DNA of 38,632 nt from assembly GCA_002862085.1 (NCBI GenBank), contig PKCK01000048.1:1-38632 (forward strand). Direction: 5' to 3'. The position numbers and the translations under genes are program-made. The notes under the pieces are model-generated. The model saw only the letters and a list, made by a program, of their open reading frames with translations, was not told the origin of the DNA and searched no databases. The stretch comes from Planctomycetota bacterium. GTDB taxonomy: Bacteria > Planctomycetota > UBA1135 > GCA-002686595. Below are positions 6,955 to 16,512 of this stretch, one piece after another (the first letter of the stretch is position 1; each line of letters starts with the position of its first letter).

Positions 6955-8592
6955 TCAGGCGTCCGGCGCGCTCTCCTCGGACTCCCCGGCGGCTCCGTGG
7001 CCCCCGCCGCCCGGGGTCCGCAGCTCGAACTCCGAGCCGGCGTCGAGGTCGAGCGTCGCCTTGGGGTCGACCGGCCCGTCGACCAGCGCCCCTGCAGGGC
7101 GCACGAACGCCTCGGAGGGCGCTCCTGCTCCGCCCCCGGCGAGGCCGTAGGGGCCACGAGAGGCCCGCTCACTCATCCACGAGAGCCTCACGTCGGTCTC
7201 GAAGCGCAGGCGCCGCGTCAGGCCGTCGCCGCCCGGTCTCGCGCCCGCGCCGCCGCTCCCGCGTCGAACCGTCTGACGGAGCACGCGCACCGGCAACTCC
7301 GCCTCCAGGGCCTCGACCGGCGTGTTCCGGGTGTTGGTCATGTGGGTCTGAAGCGCGTGCGCCCCCGCTCTACGCGGGCCTGCTCCCGCGCCGCCGCCGT
7401 GGGTCTCGTAGTGCGTGAACGCCGCACCCCCGGAGCGCACGCCGCCGAACGAGAGGTTCGACATCGTGCCTGCGCTCGCCGCGGGGAGCTCGCCGGGAAG
7501 GATGCCGGCGAGAGCGCCGAGCACCACGTCGGTGAGGCGCTGGCTGGTCTCGACGTTACCGGCCGCGACAGGCGCGGGATAAGCCGCGTCGCAGAGGCTG
7601 CCTGGCCGCGTGAGGACCTCGACGTGCTCCAGCACGCCGGCGTTCGTTGGCGTCCCGGCCGGGAGCAGGAGCCTCAAGCCGTAGAAGACCGCGGAGACCG
7701 TGACCGCCCGCGTCGTGTTGACCGGCGCCCCGTCCATCGCCTGATCGACCGTGCCTCGGAAGTCGAAGACGAGGCGGCCGTCCTGGCTCCGGATCTCGAG
7801 ATCGATCGGGAGCGGCGCGCCCCGCCCGTCGGCCCCCCCTTCGACGTGATCGGTGAAGTGCCAGGTCCCCGTCGGCAGCTCCGCGAGACGGCGGCGGGTG
7901 ACCTCCGCGGTCCATCGAACGAGGTCGCGCCCGCGCGCCTCGAGGTGACTCGCCCCGCTGCACCTGCAGAGATCCTGCAGGCGCTCCACGCCGACCTTCG
8001 CAGCGGCGATCTGGGCGAAGAGGTCAGCGCGCCGCTCCCCGGGCACGCGAACGTTCGCGAGGAAGAGGGCGAGGAGGTCGTCGTCCACGCGTCCCTCGCG
8101 GACGATGCGCACGGGGGGCAATCTGAGTCCCTCACCGTGCACGTCGCGGGCGGGCGCCATGGAGCCGGGGAAGGCCCCGCCGACGTCCGCGTGATGAGCC
8201 CGTGAGACCACGTGGAACGAGGGGCGCCGAGCGCCGGGCTCCTCGGGGTCGAAGACCGGCGCGACCGCGGTGATGTCCGGGAGATGAGTGCCGCCACCGA
8301 ACGGGTCGTTCTGGAACGCCACGTCACCTGGCCGCAGTGCGTGGGTGGAGAGGATCGCCTCGACCGACAGCGGGGTGGCGCCGAGGTGCACCGGCAGATG
8401 CGCCGCCTGGGCGACGAGCTCCCCATCCGGCCCGAACACCGCGCAGGAGAAGTCGAGCCGCTCCTTGACGTTCGCCGAGAAGGCAGAGCGCTGGAGCGCC
8501 ACGCCCATCTCCTCGGCCACGGCCGCGAAGAGGTGCTGGTGGATCTCGACCGCCAGTGGGTCGAAACCGCGCGTCCCCGGCTCCTCCGTCAC
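6955..8592 (-). CDS. hydantoinase B / N-methylhydantoinase (oxoprolinase-type) subunit
   Basis: Member of the HyuB/acetophenone-carboxylase beta family, which acts with HyuA in ATP-dependent hydrolysis of hydantoins or 5-oxoproline, or in carboxylation. The N-terminus DPLAVEIHQHLFAAVAEEMG, then LQRSAFSANVKERLDFSCA and QNDPFGGGTHLPDITAVAPV, are family hallmarks. The C-terminus ends in the Gly-rich TPGGGGHG loop. The start is the GTG at 8592, seven bases after the gspK stop and preceded by GAGGA, one of the few clear ribosome binding sites here; the protein has 545 residues. No HyuA partner is present in the window, so the substrate cannot be named. Confidence 0.9.
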   Translation of the reverse strand: MTEEPGTRGFDPLAVEIHQHLFAAVAEEMGVALQRSAFSANVKERLDFSCAVFGPDGELVAQAAHLPVHLGATPLSVEAILSTHALRPGDVAFQNDPFGGGTHLPDITAVAPVFDPEEPGARRPSFHVVSRAHHADVGGAFPGSMAPARDVHGEGLRLPPVRIVREGRVDDDLLALFLANVRVPGERRADLFAQIAAAKVGVERLQDLCRCSGASHLEARGRDLVRWTAEVTRRRLAELPTGTWHFTDHVEGGADGRGAPLPIDLEIRSQDGRLVFDFRGTVDQAMDGAPVNTTRAVTVSAVFYGLRLLLPAGTPTNAGVLEHVEVLTRPGSLCDAAYPAPVAAGNVETSQRLTDVVLGALAGILPGELPAASAGTMSNLSFGGVRSGGAAFTHYETHGGGAGAGPRRAGAHALQTHMTNTRNTPVEALEAELPVRVLRQTVRRGSGGAGARPGGDGLTRRLRFETDVRLSWMSERASRGPYGLAGGGAGAPSEAFVRPAGALVDGPVDPKATLDLDAGSEFELRTPGGGGHGAAGESEESAPDA

Positions 8593-8599
8593 CGGGTCC

Positions 8600-10006
8600 T
8601 CACTCGTCCTCGGGCTTGTCGAGGACCTGGAGCGGCGCGTTGTCGAGCACCTCCCAGGGAACGAGCGGCACGATCTCGATATCGTCCTCGACCTCGCGTC
8701 GCCAGACGATGGAACGGACGACCCGCACCAGGTGCTCTCCGGAGCGGAAGAACTTCTCCCGCTCGGTCCGCGACTCGAACTCCATCTCGTCGGCGGTCTC
8801 CGCCCGGGTCGAGATGCGCGCTGCGAGCACGATCTCGAAGACATCGCTGTCCACGCGGAGCAGATCGCGCACGGTGGTCTTCTCCTCCTCGTCGAGGTCC
8901 TGGAACTCGAAGAGCTCCTCGAGCTCGTCGAGGCTGTCGAAGATCTTCGTGGGCAGGATCTCCTCGCCGAACTCGTCGAGCATCGGCTCGGCCTCCTCGG
9001 GCCCGAGCCCGTCCTCGCTCTCTTCCTCCTCGAGGGGCTCCTCGTCCTCGTTGCGGTACTCCTTGATCTCGTCCCAGAGGCGGAAGTCGATCTGCCGGTC
9101 GTCGATGAGACCCGCGAGGACCGCGAGGGGCGCGGTGTTCATGTTGACCGTCCACCCACCGGTCGCGGACGGCCGGCCGCTGTTGGCTTCCTCGGGGCCA
9201 ACCGCCGGCGCCGTGTAGATCGTCAGGAACGCTTCGATGCCGTGGATCCGCTCGTCGTCCTCCCCGAAGAAGTCCATGAACATGTGGTCCTCGAAGGGCT
9301 CCAGGAGTCGGAACTCCCGGAACGTCAGGGGGAGCACCTGGTCGTCGAGCTCCTCGTCGCCGTTCAGGAACGTCGCGCGCGGGATGTCGGCGACGGTCCG
9401 GCGATCCTGCATGTACTCCTGCATCGCCGTGGCGACCTCCTCCGCCTCCGTGCTCGTGAGGTCGAAGTCGGTCTCCTCCCGGAAGTTGTCGAGGATCCGG
9501 ACGACGCGGTTGTACGCCTCCTCCGCGACCTCCTCGTCCGGGTTGATCATGTTGAGGACGTTGTACTTGCTGTTCTCGTCCCGGACGAAGATGCGGACCT
9601 GGATGTCCCCGAAGTTCGTCGACTGCGGCGCGAACCAGGAATCCATCATGCTGTCGACGGTTTCGGGGTTGCGCGCAAGCTCGCCGGCCTCGCCCGCCCC
9701 GACCGGCGGAGCCTCGGGCGTGGCGGCGTCACCTCCGGGCCCGCCCGCAGCGCCCTCCTCGTCGCTCTGGGCGGCGCGCGCGTCCTCGGCGAGGTCCTCG
9801 TAGACCTGGAGCATCACCGATTGCAGCGCGAGGTCCATGGTGCTGCGCGTGATCTCGTTGCGCGTGACCCTCGCGTCGGTCTGCGTGACCGTATGGACCT
9901 GGTACACGATCGCCAGCAGCACGATCAGCACCAGGAACGCCATCAGGAGGGCGGCGCCGCGCAGCTCTTCGGCGGCGCGCAGGGGGGCTCGGCGGAGGAT
10001 CCTCAC
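8600..10006 (-). CDS. GspK-type minor pseudopilin of a type II secretion-like system
   Basis: An N-terminal basic stretch is followed by one hydrophobic helix (about residues 17-36, GAALLMAFLVLIVLLAI), as in type II secretion pseudopilins that cap the pseudopilus tip. The later part has the GspK-type NMNTAPLAVLAGL segment near 290 and a second helix-rich, very acidic region (about 310-380). The usual Glu at +5 of a prepilin site is not obvious. The protein has 468 residues, longer than E. coli GspK because of the acidic insertions. It starts at a GTG without Shine-Dalgarno. It lies downstream of the secretin gene and directly upstream of the hydantoinase gene. Confidence 0.75.
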   Translation of the reverse strand: MRILRRAPLRAAEELRGAALLMAFLVLIVLLAIVYQVHTVTQTDARVTRNEITRSTMDLALQSVMLQVYEDLAEDARAAQSDEEGAAGGPGGDAATPEAPPVGAGEAGELARNPETVDSMMDSWFAPQSTNFGDIQVRIFVRDENSKYNVLNMINPDEEVAEEAYNRVVRILDNFREETDFDLTSTEAEEVATAMQEYMQDRRTVADIPRATFLNGDEELDDQVLPLTFREFRLLEPFEDHMFMDFFGEDDERIHGIEAFLTIYTAPAVGPEEANSGRPSATGGWTVNMNTAPLAVLAGLIDDRQIDFRLWDEIKEYRNEDEEPLEEEESEDGLGPEEAEPMLDEFGEEILPTKIFDSLDELEELFEFQDLDEEEKTTVRDLLRVDSDVFEIVLAARISTRAETADEMEFESRTEREKFFRSGEHLVRVVRSIVWRREVEDDIEIVPLVPWEVLDNAPLQVLDKPEDE

Positions 10007-10139
10007 GCCAGCAGGATACGCCGCCGGGTGCCCCGTCTTCCCGGCTGCGGGCAGGAAGCGACGCGGCGAGACAGTGAGGCCCCCCTGCCCCCGCGCTCCG
10101 GGCCGCGCTCGGGCCGGAGGGAGGCTCGACGCCCGCGCC

Positions 10140-11600
10140 CTACTCCTCGTAGGGCGAGTTGAAGTCAGCGCCTTCGAGGATCCGGGGCCTGATGAAGAAG
10201 AGGACGTTGGTGATCTCCTTGCTCTCCACGGTGCTCTTGAAGAGCTTGCCGAGGATCGGGATGTCCCCCATCAGCGGCACCTTCGACTCACGCTCCACCT
10301 TACGCTCGGAGATCAAACCGCCCAGGATCACCGCCTGGCCGGGCTCGAGGCGCACGATGGTCCGGGCGTTCCGCTTGGATATCTCGGGCACGGTGATCGT
10401 CGTCCCCGCCGCCACGAAGCTCACGGAGCTACCCCCGGACTGGCTGGCCTCGATGTCGATGTTGAGCGTCACGGTGTTGCGCCCGACGACCCGCGGAATG
10501 ACGTACATCTGCACTCCGATGTCCTGGTAGTCCAGGGTCGTCGTCGGCACGCCCGCGGCGTTCACCTGCGTCACCCTGTAGAAGGGGATGCGGGTGATGT
10601 TGACGATGTCCGCGCGCGCGCCCTCGCGCACGGCGACCTTCGGCCTCGAGATGATCTGGACGTTCTCGAAGCTGGCGACCGCCTCCAGTACTGCGTTGAA
10701 GGTCACGCCGTCGAAGACCGCGCCGAGCCCGAAGAGCGCCTCCGCGGCGTCCACGGAGTTCGGGAAGTTGTAGCCGACGCCGTTGACGAAGGTCCCCGGG
10801 TTCGAGACGTCGAAGATGGGCGTGTTCTGGTCGACCGGCCCGACGCCCAGGTCGAGGGACTCGAAGGTCCGCACCTCGACGATCTTCGCCTCGATCTCGA
10901 TCTGCCGGACGTCCGCCGCGAAGATGTCGAGGAAATGCTCGACCTCGAGGAGCTGCTGCGCGTTGGCGGTGACGAAGAGCACGTCGGAGATGGCCACCGA
11001 GCTGGGCGCGGCGAGACCTGCAGTCCGAGGGTTCGCGTAGGACTCGACCGAGAACTCGGGGCGGAAGTCGAGCAGCACGGTGCCCGAGGGCTGCGGGCCG
11101 GCCTCGCCGAACGCGCCGTCCTGGACCGCGGCGTGGATCGGGAACGTCGCGTAGCTCTGGAGGAAGTCGAACACCATCTTCCCCGAGCCCTTGGGGAAGG
11201 TGTACGGCTTCATGATGAGCCGCTCGGTCTCCCCCTCACGTAGCGGGTACCAGATGATGTTCTGGCCGAACTCGAGGTACGGGTTGATCGGCGGGTCGTC
11301 GGGAACGGTCGCGGCGGCCACGAGATCCGAGAACTCGTCGAGATCGTCCGGCTCCTCCGCAACGGGCCCCGGAACATCGGCGTACTCGCCGGCCACGCGG
11401 TCGAAGGTGTTGCCGCTGGGATCGTCGAACTCCGCGGGGGTCGATCCGACCGGCTCACCGCGAGCGATCAGGTCTTCGAAGACGGTCCTCGCCTTCTCGT
11501 CCTGCACCTCCGGCGCGGAGTCGAGCAGCGTGCAGGAGGTCGCCAAGCACGCCAGGACGAGCATGGGGTGGCGAACCAGGATGATGCGAGGAGGGGCCAA
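10140..11600 (-). CDS. GspD/PilQ-type secretin, predicted outer-membrane lipoprotein
   Basis: Outer-membrane secretin of a type II secretion or related system. An N0-like segment (MKPYTFPKGSGKMVFDFLQ), an N1-like segment (DVLFVTANAQQLLEVEHFL, then QIEIEAKIVEV) and the secretin core follow in order. The core ends in the signature VPLMGDIPILGKLFKS and TNVLFFIRPRIL. The N-terminus has a lipobox LATSC, so it is probably lipidated and may not need a separate pilotin. The start is uncertain. I chose the TTG at 11600 because it gives a basic n-region ahead of MLVLACLATSC; the ATG at 11564 would leave only ten residues before the Cys, and the frame is open to a GTG at 11690. Confidence 0.82.
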   Translation of the reverse strand: MAPPRIILVRHPMLVLACLATSCTLLDSAPEVQDEKARTVFEDLIARGEPVGSTPAEFDDPSGNTFDRVAGEYADVPGPVAEEPDDLDEFSDLVAAATVPDDPPINPYLEFGQNIIWYPLREGETERLIMKPYTFPKGSGKMVFDFLQSYATFPIHAAVQDGAFGEAGPQPSGTVLLDFRPEFSVESYANPRTAGLAAPSSVAISDVLFVTANAQQLLEVEHFLDIFAADVRQIEIEAKIVEVRTFESLDLGVGPVDQNTPIFDVSNPGTFVNGVGYNFPNSVDAAEALFGLGAVFDGVTFNAVLEAVASFENVQIISRPKVAVREGARADIVNITRIPFYRVTQVNAAGVPTTTLDYQDIGVQMYVIPRVVGRNTVTLNIDIEASQSGGSSVSFVAAGTTITVPEISKRNARTIVRLEPGQAVILGGLISERKVERESKVPLMGDIPILGKLFKSTVESKEITNVLFFIRPRILEGADFNSPYEE

Positions 11601-11641
11601 AATGGGCGTGCGCAGCGCCTGCTGCCGGAACTGAGGACCGC

Positions 11642-11652
11642 GGGGGGGGGGG
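11642..11652 (-). repeat. 11-base homopolymer upstream of the secretin gene
   Basis: Eleven G on the + strand (11 C on the coding strand) lie about 42 bases before the chosen secretin start. An ATG at 11657 just before the tract is currently out of frame with the secretin; a change in tract length could bring it into frame. Instability is not shown by the sequence. Confidence 0.5.
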
Positions 11653-11703
11653 CAGATCCATCGCCGGGCGACGAGCTCCCTGGGTCTCACGACCCATCGC
11701 CGA

Positions 11704-12132
11704 TCAGAGCTGGCGCTTGACCGCGTCCGTGATGTCGGTGACCGCCTTCTTGTCGCGGCGACGGATCTCCTTCCAGACGCTGCAGTGACCGTTGGCGGAA
11801 CGAACCGACTCGCAGGCCGTGAGCACGCGGGCCCGAGCCTTCGTCATGAGGGTGATGCCCTTGGACGAGTTCGGATCGATCTTCTCCTTCTGGATCTGTT
11901 GGTACTCGGACGTCGCGGCGACGAGCGAGGTGTAATCCACGACCGCGGGGCTCGTGAGCTGGCGGGGCTGGTCGAGACCGCAGATGTTGTCGGACTTGTT
12001 GACCACGTACGGCGTTCCCCGCCCGTCGTCGACGACAGGGGCGGGCGCCGAGGCGGGCGCATCCAGCGAGAGCGAGAGCCCGGCGGGCGCCGAGAAGAAC
12101 CCGAGGGCGAGGATGACGATGAAGTGGAACAC
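11704..12132 (-). CDS. small secreted protein of unknown function
   Basis: A 142-residue protein with an N-terminal signal peptide (FHFIVILALGFFSAPAGLS), a short Ala/Pro linker and a mature domain with three Cys (NICGLDQPRQL near 50, TACESV near 105, GHCSVW near 115). The C-terminus is basic (KEIRRRDKKAVTDITDAVK). Base composition and amino-acid balance are those of a real gene, but I do not recognise a family. It starts at a GTG without Shine-Dalgarno. It is first in line before the secretin and GspK-like genes, which suggests a periplasmic or surface role tied to that apparatus; this is inference only. Confidence 0.7.
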   Translation of the reverse strand: MFHFIVILALGFFSAPAGLSLSLDAPASAPAPVVDDGRGTPYVVNKSDNICGLDQPRQLTSPAVVDYTSLVAATSEYQQIQKEKIDPNSSKGITLMTKARARVLTACESVRSANGHCSVWKEIRRRDKKAVTDITDAVKRQL

Positions 12133-12227
12133 GACGGAATCAGGGCCGGAGCCCTACAGGCCTCCACGCGGGGTCAGGGCAGGAAGGGCGCGCGAAAAGC
12201 GGGCGCAGAGGCTGGCATGAAGTTTTC

Positions 12228-12233
12228 GTTATA
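12228..12233 (-). promoter_or_regulatory. -10-like element upstream of the secretion gene cluster
   Basis: The minus strand reads TATAAC, five of six to TATAAT, about 95 bases ahead of the GTG at 12132, inside a short AT-rich island. I see no convincing -35 at 16-18 bases. The rest of the 378-base gap 12133-12510 holds only the GC hairpin listed separately; no ORF or tRNA is visible. Confidence 0.35.
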
Positions 12234-12439
12234 GGGCTCTTCGGTCGACGATCCCCGGAGCGTTCGGGATTCCCGTGTGAATCCTCCGCAATGTGGCAGC
12301 GGATCGGCCGGAACCCGCTGATGCCTGCGGGAGGCGCCCCTCGCAAGCCTGATCCGACCAGCAGTACAGGCACTCCGTCTCTCGAGGGAGTCGATCCTGC
12401 TCGTCGCGCTGTGCGCTCCCGGTCGCCGAGGGCTCCGCT

Positions 12440-12459
12440 CCCCCGGCGTGAGCCGGAGG
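12440..12459 (-). terminator. GC hairpin downstream of pnp
   Basis: On the minus strand CCTCCGGC pairs with GCCGGGGG (8 bp with one G-U) around a TCAC loop, 52 bases after the pnp stop. There is no T tract, so it may be a 3'-end stabilising hairpin or a weak terminator only. Confidence 0.3.
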
Positions 12460-12510
12460 AACGGGGGCCTCACCGAGGCGGCGAATCCAGCCGCCGCATT
12501 GCGACTTCGA

Positions 12511-14850
<2,340 letters not shown>

Positions 14851-15235
14851 GGGGTTTGTCTTTACGTCTGCTGTCTAAGGGGTGTTGTTCGTCTGTCCGG
14901 CGCCCCGGGGCGGAACGGCGAGCGTGTCAGCCACGCTCTGGCCGCTCGTGCGAGGCGGACGGGCCGCCTGAGGCGCGGTCGGGCCCAGGTGCGGCCCGGA
15001 GGGTCGGCGCTTCGATCGCCGAGGAATGAGCAGCACCCTGGTGCGGTCGCGATGGGCGCCGTTCCAGGGTGCGCACGGTCAGCCGCGGCCCGCGCTCACG
15101 CGCAGGTCTCGGCGGGACGCCGCGGACCAGGTCCGCGACGACATGGTGGATCGTTCTCGTCTGTTCGTCTGCAAAAGTGGTCGACGGGCGTCCGCGCTGC
15201 GGGCGACCGCGAGCCTTGGATGGATCGCGAGCGGA
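14851..15235 (-). promoter_or_regulatory. rpsO-pnp intergenic leader with hairpins
   Basis: This 385-base gap has no credible gene. On the minus strand it contains a perfect 7-bp hairpin (CGCGGAC/GTCCGCG, 15121-15137, 3-nt loop) and a larger one in which CACCCTGG pairs with CCAGGGTG (15034-15071). In enteric bacteria the same gap carries an RNase III-cleaved hairpin used for PNPase autoregulation; an equivalent role here is inference. A 10-base direct repeat TGTTCGTCTG occurs at 14886 and 15162. Confidence 0.4.
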
Positions 15236-15505
15236 TCAGCGGCGAAGGCCGAGTCGCGCGATGAGGTTGGCGTAGCGCTCGGGCGAGCGGCTCCGCAGGT
15301 AGCGCAGGAGCTTCGTACGACGGCCGACCTTCATGAGAAGGCCGCGTCGCGACGTGAAGTCCTTGCGGTGCACCTTCAGGTGCTCGGTGAGGCTCTTGAT
15401 GTCGTCCGTGAGGAGGGCGATCTGAACCTCGGGGGAACCGGTGTCGCCCTCTTCGCGGGCGAACTCCTGGATGATCTCGGCCTTGCGGGCGGAGAGAATG
15501 GCCAT
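15236..15505 (-). CDS. rpsO: 30S ribosomal protein S15
   Basis: Small-subunit primary binding protein that contacts the 16S rRNA three-way junction. The 89 residues match the family exactly: [26 protein letters not shown], the [12 protein letters not shown] loop, then [20 protein letters not shown], and the C-terminal [12 protein letters not shown] (all read in order). The ATG is preceded by ACACGAAACG with no Shine-Dalgarno. Upstream to 15757 no other gene is visible; a hairpin CCGGGG/CCCCGG (15643-15660) lies in that gap. Confidence 0.97.
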   Translation of the reverse strand: MAILSARKAEIIQEFAREEGDTGSPEVQIALLTDDIKSLTEHLKVHRKDFTSRRGLLMKVGRRTKLLRYLRSRSPERYANLIARLGLRR

Positions 15506-15757
15506 CGTTTCGTGTTGTCGGTCGATCCGGCCAGGAGCCTGAGCGGGACACGACCCTCGGACCGAGCATCCGGGACGCTGCGGCGAGAGGGGTCGGGATT
15601 CGCTTCCACTCCCACGCGCGACGACGGAGTGGACGGCCAGGGCCGGGGGACTTGCCCCGGTGGCAGAGGGGGTCGGCGAGAGGGTAGGGCCTCTCTGCCG
15701 GCCGACGACCGCCGGTCCGGGGTGCGATGCGATCTGGGCGTCGCGCGGGGCGGGATC

Positions 15758-16456
15758 CTACAGGCCACCGCCGCCGTCGACGGCCGAAGACCCGGAAAAG
15801 CTCCCCTCGCCGCCCCCGTCGAGGTCAGAAGCCCCGTCCGTGGCCCGGGGCGGCATCTTGGCGAAGAGCTCCTGGAAGATCTGGCTGCAGGCGAACTCCA
15901 TGGCCCGCCGCCCCGAGTCGTCCAGGCCGCCGACGCCGGAGGCGTCGATCATCTTGCTCAGCCTCCCCGCCCACAGGGGCGGGCCGAAGGGGTCCGCCGG
16001 GTCGACCATCCGGGCCTCGACCATGACGTCGAGGCGCCGGCGGGTCCCCCAGAGGCTGCTGTCCCAGGCGTGGACGGTGAGCTCGAGGACGGCGTCCTCC
16101 CCGAGGTCTCCAGCCGCGTAGCTGGCCTCGAGGACGTTCCCCTCGATCGCGCCGACGTCCGCCACCGACGCGGCGGCTGCGTCCACGCTCGCGTCCACGA
16201 GAGACAGCGCGAGGGGGCTGTAGCGGCGACGCGTCAGGCCGACCTGGGCGGCTCGACGCAGCATGCCAGTGGGCGCGCTCACGCCCGCGGCCCCGTAGCG
16301 GACGGGCGCGACGGCCACGTCCGTGGGGTTCAAGCGTTCCAGCGAACCGTTGATCGTCTGGGTGTCACGCCCAATGAGCTCGGGAGTCGTCTGGCAAGCG
16401 GCGGCGCCGATGCAGACGAGCGCGAGGGCGCCTTGGATACGAAGCGAGATGGCCAT
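15758..16456 (-). CDS. lipoprotein of unknown function
   Basis: A 232-residue lipoprotein: short basic n-region, hydrophobic stretch and lipobox GAAAC with Cys near residue 21. The mature part begins with PTDVAVAPVRYG and continues with a mixed alpha/beta domain (LELTVHAWDSSLWGTRRRLDVMVEA), ending in a Gly/Ser-rich tail. The opening strand and overall size recall GNA1162/LpoB-like periplasmic lipoproteins, but I cannot assign it. The ATG lies six bases after a TAGCAT -10-like box, which suggests a leaderless mRNA. Confidence 0.65.
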   Translation of the reverse strand: MAISLRIQGALALVCIGAAACQTTPELIGRDTQTINGSLERLNPTDVAVAPVRYGAAGVSAPTGMLRRAAQVGLTRRRYSPLALSLVDASVDAAAASVADVGAIEGNVLEASYAAGDLGEDAVLELTVHAWDSSLWGTRRRLDVMVEARMVDPADPFGPPLWAGRLSKMIDASGVGGLDDSGRRAMEFACSQIFQELFAKMPPRATDGASDLDGGGEGSFSGSSAVDGGGGL

Positions 16457-16462
16457 GGGTGG

Positions 16463-16468
16463 ATGCTA
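16463..16468 (-). promoter_or_regulatory. leaderless-type -10 box (TAGCAT)
   Basis: TAGCAT on the minus strand is separated by six bases from the ATG at 16456. This spacing puts the transcription start at or next to the start codon. Confidence 0.4.
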
Positions 16469-16512
16469 TCGGGCGGGAGCCGGCCGAATCCAGCATGCTG
16501 CCCCGATCCGCT

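Noticed and set aside
14886..15171. 10-base direct repeat TGTTCGTCTG as an att site or transposon footprint
   Set aside because: No integrase, transposase or inverted repeats nearby; one 10-base repeat can arise by chance.
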